Below, one piece after another: positions 7,493 to 12,297 of a stretch of DNA of 12,297 nucleotides. Each line of letters begins with the position of its first letter. Within the stretch, counting starts at the first letter, position 1. Origin of the DNA: an uncultured Clostridia bacterium. GTDB taxonomy: Bacteria > Bacillota > Clostridia > Christensenellales > UBA1242. The position numbers and the translations under genes were made by a program. The notes below the pieces were generated by a model that saw only the letters and a list, made by a program, of their open reading frames with translations, searched no databases and was not told the DNA's origin. Where the stretch lies: contig CANRMV010000022.1 in assembly GCA_947631875.1 (NCBI GenBank), positions 1-12,297 on the forward strand, in the 5' to 3' direction.

Positions 7493-7813
7493 ATGAAAAA
7501 GTTGTTTGAAATTGAAAGTGACTGTCTTGGAATTTTGGAGCGGCTTAAAGCGATTGACGAAGATTATTTTATTGTGAGGAACTTGGATAAAAACACCTTT
7601 GAAGTTCACAACCGCAAGCAGCCAAAGAACACTTATTGTTTAACAATTCCTTATGATGTGTTGGATGAGAGGACTGTGAGTTTGGTGCTGAAAACAAGAA
7701 TACAAAACAGTGACGAAATTTTTAGAGAGATTGAAAGAGAGAACTCCAAACGCGAAAAGGCAGTCATAAAAGAAGTTTTAAACGACTTTAAGGAGAAACT
7801 CTATGACAGTTAA
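7493..7813 (+). CDS. Small conserved phage head-module protein of unknown function
   Basis: A 106-aa charged protein. Residues ~14-60 (ERLKAIDEDYFIVRN, FEVHNRKQ, YCLTIPYDVLDERTV) look like a compact alpha/beta domain, and the rest is a basic helix with a glutamate-rich end. Proteins of this kind directly after coat genes are common in Clostridia phages from general recollection, but I do not know the function; a role in head completion is conjecture from position. AGAGGA at 7482-7487 sets the start. Its 3' end overlaps the adaptor gene by 11 bp. Confidence 0.65.
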   Translation: MKKLFEIESDCLGILERLKAIDEDYFIVRNLDKNTFEVHNRKQPKNTYCLTIPYDVLDERTVSLVLKTRIQNSDEIFREIERENSKREKAVIKEVLNDFKEKLYDS

Positions 7814-8357
7814 AGACATTTTAAAATTGGTTTGTGAATTTGTTGGAGAAAAAGAAATTTTTGCAAAGTTAAATGCACCAGAAAGTGCGTTGACAAAGCG
7901 TGAACAAGAAAAAGTTGACGACATGGTTCGATGCTTTAATCTTGTTAACGAGGAAATTGCAAGTGATTACCTTCCATATCTCACAAAAGAGGAAATTTCA
8001 GTTAAAAATTCGGTTTTAAATTATTCAAGCCTTTCCAAAAAGGTTGTTCATGTGTATGAAGTGAAAAACCGCTTTGGGCTTAATTTGAGATTTAAACTTT
8101 TTCCCGAATTTTTGGAAATTTTTGGCAACGCAAAAACCATTGTTTACAGTTTTTTGCCAAAGCAACTTTCTATTGACGAAGAAGTGGAGGCTTTTTCCGG
8201 GCTGACTGCAAGAATTTTTGCCTATGGCGTGGCAAGCGAGTATCTTTTGATGAACGGGCTGGACTGTGAAATTTGGGACGAGAGATTTAAACAAAGCCTG
8301 TTTATGCTGACAAGAAAAATGGGACAACATATTCTTCCAACTAGGAGATGGCTTTGA
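7803..8357 (+). CDS. Head-tail adaptor-like protein (gp4/tail accessory type)
   Basis: A 184-aa protein. It has a helical N-terminus (FNLVNEEIASDYLPY at ~45-59), a central beta section that includes a V(V)HVYEVKNRFGLNLRFKLFP stretch, and a C-terminal helix (GVASEYLLMNGLDCEIWDERFK) ending in a R-W-L tail. This layout (early helix, beta core, EYxLxxG helix, basic end) resembles tail-accessory/adaptor proteins that sit under the portal of short-tailed phages. The match is by architecture and position between coat and nozzle genes, not by unmistakable motifs. AAGGAG at 7790-7795, seven bases before ATG 7803. The stop overlaps the next gene. Confidence 0.6.
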   Translation: MTVKDILKLVCEFVGEKEIFAKLNAPESALTKREQEKVDDMVRCFNLVNEEIASDYLPYLTKEEISVKNSVLNYSSLSKKVVHVYEVKNRFGLNLRFKLFPEFLEIFGNAKTIVYSFLPKQLSIDEEVEAFSGLTARIFAYGVASEYLLMNGLDCEIWDERFKQSLFMLTRKMGQHILPTRRWL

Positions 8358-9835
8358 TTTTTTACAAGAATTTGAAAAAGCATAAAAAAATCACACAAAA
8401 AAATCTTGTTTTTTCTATTTTTGATGAAGGAGTTGTGTCAAATAAGGACGACCAAATTTGCGAGGCGGGGCAATGTAAAAATTTTTACAATTTGTCCTAT
8501 CTAGATGGGGCGCTCAAAACAGGGCTTGGCTTTAAGGATTTTGAGGCTCTTGCAAGTTTGGACAGTCCTGAAAGGCACTTGATGGACTTTTCAAAAGTGG
8601 GAGAAATTCGTGGGATTTGGCTAAACCGCTGGTTTAATGGAACAGATTATTCTTATAACGTTTATGTTATAAATGAAAATCTTATGCTTTGGTGCGCTGG
8701 GCTTGTTGACGAACTTGATGGAATGGTGATTATGCAATATGATTTGCCGGGTTATCCAACCTATCAATGTCCTTATAGGTTCAACGACAAAGATGCCAGC
8801 CTTTTCTTCACCAGCGGCGGAATGGTTGCGTTCTTGATTGAAATGAATGGCATATATCCAGATGTTCCCCCTTTTATTTCTTGTGCAGTGCACTACGATA
8901 ATTTTTTTGGAATTACAAACACAAACCGAAATACACTTATTTACACAAAAAACAAGGACTTGATAAATTGGGACGACAGCAAAAAATCAACCATTGAATT
9001 TTTGGATAATGTTGGCTCGTTTAACAAGGTTGTTGCTTTTAATGATTATGTATATTTATTCAGGGAATTTGGCATCACAAAACTTTCAATTTACACAACA
9101 AAAGATGACTTTTCTTTCACTCATTTATACAATTCTCCATCCAAAATTTTTGAAAACACAATAAGTGTTTGCGGCGACAAGATTTTTTTCATGACGCGTG
9201 ACGGACTGTATACTTTCAACGGAAATTCGGTGGACAAAATTTGTCAGCGTTATGATGTTTATTTCAAAAATCTTGACAACAAAAATGCATCTTGTGCTTG
9301 CTTAAACGGAAAATATTATCTTGCAACAAAATGTGATTTCAAAGACGGACAACAGGTTGGTTGCGAAACAGGAGATTATGTTAACAATGTTCTTTTTGAA
9401 ATTGATATCGACACTCTTGGGCTTAATCTTTTCAGGGGCGTTGACCTTTTGAAAGTGCTTGCAATCGACACGCCTTTTATGAATGAACTTTGTGTTTGCT
9501 TTAATACTGTTTACACAAAGAAAGTTGGCTTTTTAACAAATTCGGGAAGTGTTTTTGGAACGCCAACACAAAAAAGTTGGAAATCGTTTGAGTGCGATTT
9601 GGGTGTTAAATCTAAGAGAAAAAGAATTAAAGAAATTGTGTTAACAACGTTATTTCCATGCTCTGTCAAAATTTCTTCTGATGAGGAAGAAAAAGTTTTT
9701 GACTTTGATGGGGCGGAGGATGAGCAAAGGCTGAATGTTAGTGTTTATGGGAAAAACTTCCAATTTGAATTTTCAACAAACGCACAACAATGCTTTATTC
9801 AAAAACCACTTATTGTGTTTGATGTGGTGTCATGA
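8348..9835 (+). CDS. Tail hub/nozzle-like protein (P22 gp10-type)
   Basis: A 495-aa protein rich in beta segments with recurring strand-turn units, for example VVAFNDYVYLFREFGITKLSIYT and ISVCGDKIFFMTRDGLYTFNGNSV, which suggest a beta-propeller or repeated-sheet tail hub. P22 gp10 is 472 aa and T7-like nozzle proteins share this character, and the position after an adaptor-like gene fits. It would cap the adaptor and hold DNA in the head. Start uncertainty: ATG 8348 directly abuts AGGAG (8343-8347) with no spacing, whereas TTG 8354, overlapping the upstream stop as TTGA, has ideal 6-nt spacing and removes only two residues. The frame is intact. No receptor-binding or spike domain is seen. Confidence 0.62.
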   Translation: MALIFYKNLKKHKKITQKNLVFSIFDEGVVSNKDDQICEAGQCKNFYNLSYLDGALKTGLGFKDFEALASLDSPERHLMDFSKVGEIRGIWLNRWFNGTDYSYNVYVINENLMLWCAGLVDELDGMVIMQYDLPGYPTYQCPYRFNDKDASLFFTSGGMVAFLIEMNGIYPDVPPFISCAVHYDNFFGITNTNRNTLIYTKNKDLINWDDSKKSTIEFLDNVGSFNKVVAFNDYVYLFREFGITKLSIYTTKDDFSFTHLYNSPSKIFENTISVCGDKIFFMTRDGLYTFNGNSVDKICQRYDVYFKNLDNKNASCACLNGKYYLATKCDFKDGQQVGCETGDYVNNVLFEIDIDTLGLNLFRGVDLLKVLAIDTPFMNELCVCFNTVYTKKVGFLTNSGSVFGTPTQKSWKSFECDLGVKSKRKRIKEIVLTTLFPCSVKISSDEEEKVFDFDGAEDEQRLNVSVYGKNFQFEFSTNAQQCFIQKPLIVFDVVS

Positions 9836-9945
9836 AAATTAAATATTTTGATGTGTCGCAACGGCTTGTGAGAAGCAATCTTTGCAAAGACCTTAAAACA
9901 ATAAAATATTTTATTGTGAAGGATAATCATGAGCCTTTGGAATGA
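9832..9945 (+). CDS. Possible 37-aa ORF coupled to the nozzle-like gene
   Basis: ATG 9832 overlaps the nozzle-like stop as ATGA, and a 37-codon frame (MKIKYFDVSQRLVRSNLCKD...) ends at TGA 9943-9945, 17 bases inside the next gene. There is no Shine-Dalgarno site, so any translation would be by coupling. It could be a tiny real gene, or the remaining 5' end of a longer tail gene whose remainder was lost. I do not recognise it. Confidence 0.35.
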   Translation: MKIKYFDVSQRLVRSNLCKDLKTIKYFIVKDNHEPLE

Positions 9946-10162
9946 AATTATAAGCATTGTTGTTAGCAATGGAATTTTTGCAACTTTGTTTGTGTTTTTG
10001 TTTTTCTATCAACTGAAAGACAGTTCAAAAAGGGAAAATAAATACTTAAAAACCATTGATGTGCTAACTGAAAGCCTTCAAACTTTGGACACGGTTAAAC
10101 AAGATATTTCTGATATAAAAGAGCAACTTAAAATGGAGGATGATTGTGAAAAACTTCTTTAA
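9929..10162 (+). CDS. BhlA/UviB-family holin-like membrane protein
   Basis: A 77-aa protein with one N-terminal transmembrane helix (~residues 5-27) followed by a charged coiled-coil tail. NGIFATLFVF (14-23) and QLKDSSKREN (28-37) match the hallmark of the BhlA/UviB bacteriocin-associated holin-like family (NGIFA, LKDSxxRExKY). Such proteins form membrane lesions that let lytic enzymes or bacteriocins leave, or act alone on membranes. AAGGAT lies just before ATG 9929. It overlaps the next membrane gene by ~17-23 bp. No endolysin follows, contrary to usual lysis modules. Confidence 0.75.
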   Translation: MSLWNEIISIVVSNGIFATLFVFLFFYQLKDSSKRENKYLKTIDVLTESLQTLDTVKQDISDIKEQLKMEDDCEKLL

Positions 10163-10424
10163 AAAAATTCAATCTTATGGTTTCTGGCTGAGTTTGTCTT
10201 CTGCGCTGGTTATGCTTTTAACATCACTTGGAAAGGCATTTGGCTTTGAAGTTCAAAATGAGGTTGTTGAGGATTGTGTTATGTCCATCGCTGGCTTTTT
10301 GGCAGTGTTTGGCATTGTTAGTCTTAAAAAAGACGGCAGCAATTCGGGTGATGAACCAGATGAAAATTTTGATGAGAAAAAAGATGACGAAAACAGTTTT
10401 GATGACAACGATAAAGATGAATAA
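10146..10424 (+). CDS. Second holin-like membrane protein with acidic tail
   Basis: From GTG 10146 the protein has 92 residues: a short basic N-terminus (MKNFFKKIQ), two hydrophobic helices (~11-30 and ~45-60, split by GKAFGFEVQNEVVED), and a C-terminal tail of about 28 residues dominated by D and E. Two-helix layout and sequence SYGFWLSLSSAL...LAVFGIVS resemble phi-LC3-type phage holins. The frame can open at ATG 10140, but GGAGG (10135-10139) touches that ATG and is 6 nt from GTG 10146, so GTG is preferred. The strongly acidic end differs from the usual basic holin tail. Confidence 0.65.
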   Translation: MKNFFKKIQSYGFWLSLSSALVMLLTSLGKAFGFEVQNEVVEDCVMSIAGFLAVFGIVSLKKDGSNSGDEPDENFDEKKDDENSFDDNDKDE

Positions 10425-10437
10425 AAATGACATATAA

Positions 10438-10451
10438 TGCATAAATATGCA
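10438..10451. repeat. Perfect inverted repeat TGCATA-AA-TATGCA
   Basis: Six-base arms (10438-10443 and 10446-10451) separated by two A residues lie just after a TATAAT box (10433-10438) and 11 bp before the cassette terminator. No good -35 lies upstream of the box. It could be an operator-like site, or a chance palindrome in AT-rich DNA. Confidence 0.35.
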
Positions 10452-10461
10452 ACAAAAAATT

Positions 10462-10500
10462 GAACCGCTTAAAATTTTTGGGCGGTTCTTTTTTATTTTT
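10462..10500 (+). terminator. Strong intrinsic terminator closing the phage-like cassette
   Basis: GAACCGC (10462-10468) pairs with GCGGTTC (10482-10488), extended by T-G and A-T pairs toward a small A/T loop. A run of T with one A follows (10489-10500). This is a textbook rho-independent terminator. An A-rich tract (10452-10460) on the other side means it could also work on the minus strand. It insulates the polA operon from cassette transcription. Confidence 0.88.
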
Positions 10501-10524
10501 GCCACAATTTTGCGTGGATTTTAC

Positions 10525-10553
10525 TTGAAATTGCTTCTTATTTATGCTATTAT
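10525..10553 (+). promoter_or_regulatory. Extended -10 sigma-A promoter of the small-membrane-protein/polA operon
   Basis: TTGAAA (10525-10530) is followed after exactly 17 bp by TATTAT (10548-10553), preceded by TG at 10545-10546, giving an extended -10 element. The start site would be near 10560, with the strong GGAG site (from 10574) before ATG 10593. It lies directly after the cassette terminator, so polA has its own promoter. Confidence 0.75.
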
Positions 10554-10592
10554 AATAAAAGGTATTATTAAAAGGAGAGGTGAGGGGAAATT

Positions 10593-10913
10593 ATGAAAAA
10601 AATACTTTACACAATTTTGTCGGTTTTATCCATTGTTTACATCTGCTTTTTGGTGGTTAATGTTGTTGCAACAAAAACGAATTGGGACCCAAATATGGGC
10701 TGGTTCAAGCCTTATTTTGACTTGATTGTCAACTTTGGTGGAGTTGCAATTATTTTCTGCTTTGCACTTGTCAATTTTTCGGGCAGCCCACTGAAAACTG
10801 CTTTCTTCATAGCATTAATCTTGGCGATTGTTTGCTATGTGGTTGTGCTTTGTGCTCCTGAATTCATTTACAAATTGTTTGGCGGAAAGGTTGCTGCAAA
10901 TTTAACTCTTTAA
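10593..10913 (+). CDS. Small three-helix membrane protein upstream of polA
   Basis: A 106-aa hydrophobic protein with three predicted membrane helices (about residues 5-25, 44-62 and 69-89). The segment NVVATKTNWDPNMGWFKPYF between helices 1 and 2 is probably extracytoplasmic. I do not recognise a family. It starts after a strong AGGAGAGG-type site and is followed by polA only 11 bp later, so the two are cotranscribed. A link to DNA replication or repair is only suggested by operon position. It belongs to the host side, not the phage cassette, because a terminator and promoter separate them. Confidence 0.7.
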   Translation: MKKILYTILSVLSIVYICFLVVNVVATKTNWDPNMGWFKPYFDLIVNFGGVAIIFCFALVNFSGSPLKTAFFIALILAIVCYVVVLCAPEFIYKLFGGKVAANLTL

Positions 10914-10924
10914 AGGTTTTTTAA

Positions 10925-12297
10925 GTGGAAAAGTTTATCATTGTTGATGGAAATAGTTTGGCAAATAGGGCATTTTATGCAATGCCTTATTTATCTAATC
11001 GTGAAAAACAGCCCTCTGGTGCGGTGTTCGGCTTTGCAAATTTGATTGTGAAACTTATTGTTGAGCAAAAACCAAAATATATGGCGGTTGCTTTTGACCA
11101 TGCTCGAAAAACTTTCAGAAACAATTTATATGAGGGCTATAAGGCCAAGAGAAAGGAAACGCCAGAGGATTTGATTTTTCAATTTCCGGTTATTAAATCT
11201 ATGCTTCAAAAAATGGGCATAAAAATTTTTGAAATTGCCGGGATTGAGGCGGATGATATAATTGGCACTTTGGCACAAAATAAGGACACTCAAAACATAT
11301 TGGTTTCGGGTGACCGCGACCTTTTGCAACTGATAAACGACAACACCGAAGTGTGGCTCACAAAAAAAGGTGTGACTGATATTGAAAGGTTTGATGAGAA
11401 GGCATTGTTTGAAAAATATCATCTTGCGCCATGTGGCATAACTGACCTCAAAGGGCTTATGGGTGACGCGTCTGACAATATTCCAGGCGTTTTGGGTGTG
11501 GGCGAAAAAACTGCCCTTTCTTTGCTTGAAAAATACGACACAGTTGAAAACATTTATCAACATATTGGTGAAATTTCTGGAAAATTAAAAGAAAAGTTGG
11601 AACTTGGCAAGGAGATGGCTTTTCTTTCCAAAACGCTGGCAACAATAAAAACGGATTGCGAAATAAATTTTGAGATGTCCGATTTTTGTTTTGAGTTTCC
11701 TTTCTCGCAGGAACTTCGAGATTTTTTTGAGGCTTGGGATTTCAGAAGTTTGACAAATAGAAAGGATATTTTTGGTGACGGCGTGCATTCAAAAAGGCAA
11801 GAAGTTAACAAAATTTGTCTTGAAACTCTGAACGATGTTGAGGCGCTTGCGCAAAAAGTTAAAAATGTTTTTTGTTATGACTTAAAAAGCCTTGAATTTG
11901 CGATAAATGGGCAGGAAATTTACTTTTTGAAAAAAGAAATAGACCTTTTTTCGCAGACCATAGATTTGAACGATGTTTTGAAAATTTTCAAACCAATTTT
12001 TGAAAACAATTCCATTTTAAAAATCACCGAAAATTCAAAATTTGACCTATCGGTTTTGAATGAAGTTGGAATTACGCTTGAAAATTTTTTTGATTTGGAA
12101 ATTGCGCGATATGTTTTGTATGCGGGGCTGCCAAAACACGCCGAAAGCACAGTAAATGAGTTTATAAGTGACAAAGAAAACCTTGAAAAAAAGATGATTG
12201 AGCAAAACGTTTACAAAATTTACAGCGAAATTGAAATTCCGCTTGTGAAAGTTTTGTATTCAATGGAAAATGAGGGCTTTAAGGTGGACAAAGAAAT
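10925..12297 (+). CDS. polA: DNA polymerase I (partial, 5' part only)
   Basis: The frame opens at GTG 10925 (AAAGG eight bases upstream) and stays open to the window edge, giving 457 codons of a protein usually 800-900 aa. The 5'-3' exonuclease domain is complete: IIVDGNS with Asp8, AVAFDHARKTFR (D58), EADD (108-111), SGDRDLL (128-134) and GDASDNIPGVLGVGEKTA (180-197) are metal-binding and helix-hairpin-helix elements. The following domain aligns with the 3'-5' exonuclease but reads CYDLKS where DxE would bind metal, so proofreading is probably inactive, as in Bacillus and Taq enzymes. The polymerase palm lies beyond the edge. It is cotranscribed with the preceding small membrane protein. Role: Okazaki fragment processing and repair. 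Confidence 0.97.
   Translation, partial: MEKFIIVDGNSLANRAFYAMPYLSNREKQPSGAVFGFANLIVKLIVEQKPKYMAVAFDHARKTFRNNLYEGYKAKRKETPEDLIFQFPVIKSMLQKMGIKIFEIAGIEADDIIGTLAQNKDTQNILVSGDRDLLQLINDNTEVWLTKKGVTDIERFDEKALFEKYHLAPCGITDLKGLMGDASDNIPGVLGVGEKTALSLLEKYDTVENIYQHIGEISGKLKEKLELGKEMAFLSKTLATIKTDCEINFEMSDFCFEFPFSQELRDFFEAWDFRSLTNRKDIFGDGVHSKRQEVNKICLETLNDVEALAQKVKNVFCYDLKSLEFAINGQEIYFLKKEIDLFSQTIDLNDVLKIFKPIFENNSILKITENSKFDLSVLNEVGITLENFFDLEIARYVLYAGLPKHAESTVNEFISDKENLEKKMIEQNVYKIYSEIEIPLVKVLYSMENEGFKVDKE

Larger units (their letters stand above)
3369..10496 (+). mobile_element. Compact phage-derived virion-gene cassette without large terminase
   Basis: Ten annotated plus-strand frames and one possible 37-aa frame are packed with overlaps or gaps of 1-14 bp (apart from the stretch holding the 37-aa frame), nearly all with AGGAG-like sites, and end at one strong terminator. 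The content in order is small-terminase-like, zinc ribbon, portal, scaffold, major capsid, small conserved protein, adaptor-like, nozzle-like, then two holin-like proteins. This order matches the head and connector module of short-tailed phages. Absent are TerL, endolysin, tail spike, integrase, repressor and replication genes. Flanking genes (ABC importer, polA) are ordinary chromosomal ones, so both borders are in the window. Borders are set from gene content; no convincing att sites were found. Confidence 0.75.

Noticed and set aside
3858..10424. Encapsulin nanocompartment
   Set aside because: The HK97-fold gene is accompanied by portal, scaffold and connector genes, which encapsulin systems lack, and no cargo enzyme gene is present.
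3369..10424. Contractile or long tail (tailocin or siphovirus-like)
   Set aside because: No sheath, tube, tape-measure or baseplate gene is present; the adaptor and nozzle-like genes point to a short tail.

Overview
The window looks like a chromosomal segment of a low-GC Gram-positive bacterium, probably an uncultured Bacillota/Clostridia-type lineage. This is inferred from the AT-rich sequence, AGGAG-type Shine-Dalgarno sites before most genes, TAA, TGA and TAG stops used in the standard bacterial way, a secreted protein with an RTGG..HADVEP domain, a YkvI-like transporter, and BhlA/UviB-type holin-like proteins. No rRNA, tRNA or taxonomic marker beyond a partial polA is present, so the assignment is only approximate.

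Layout. (1) 1-1670: a secreted protein on the minus strand, cut by the left edge, diverges from a YkvI-like membrane transporter gene. (2) 1659-3216: a minus-strand two-gene ABC importer operon of the nitrate/sulfonate/taurine class (ATPase, then permease), with a readable promoter and no substrate-binding protein in the window. (3) 3241-3330: a degenerate array of three roughly 30-bp direct repeats that overlaps the ABC promoter and lies directly before the next block. (4) 3369-10424: a tightly packed plus-strand cassette of phage virion genes with mostly overlapping or nearly touching reading frames: a small terminase-small-subunit-like protein, a four-cysteine zinc-ribbon protein, a P22-type portal, a scaffold, an HK97-fold major capsid protein, a small conserved protein, a head-tail adaptor-like protein, a 495-aa tail-hub/nozzle-like protein, a possible 37-aa ORF, and two holin-like membrane proteins. 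A strong intrinsic terminator at 10462-10500 closes it. (5) 10525-12297: an extended -10 promoter drives a small three-helix membrane protein and polA, which runs off the right edge.

The cassette is the interesting part. Every reading frame is intact and well signalled, and the parts would suffice for a short-tailed (podovirus-like) procapsid and connector. However, no large terminase, endolysin, tail spike, integrase, repressor or replication gene lies between the ordinary host genes on either side. It is either a cleanly trimmed prophage remnant or a domesticated or satellite-like capsid island that depends on functions encoded elsewhere. The sequence alone cannot tell which; conservation across related genomes and selection tests would.
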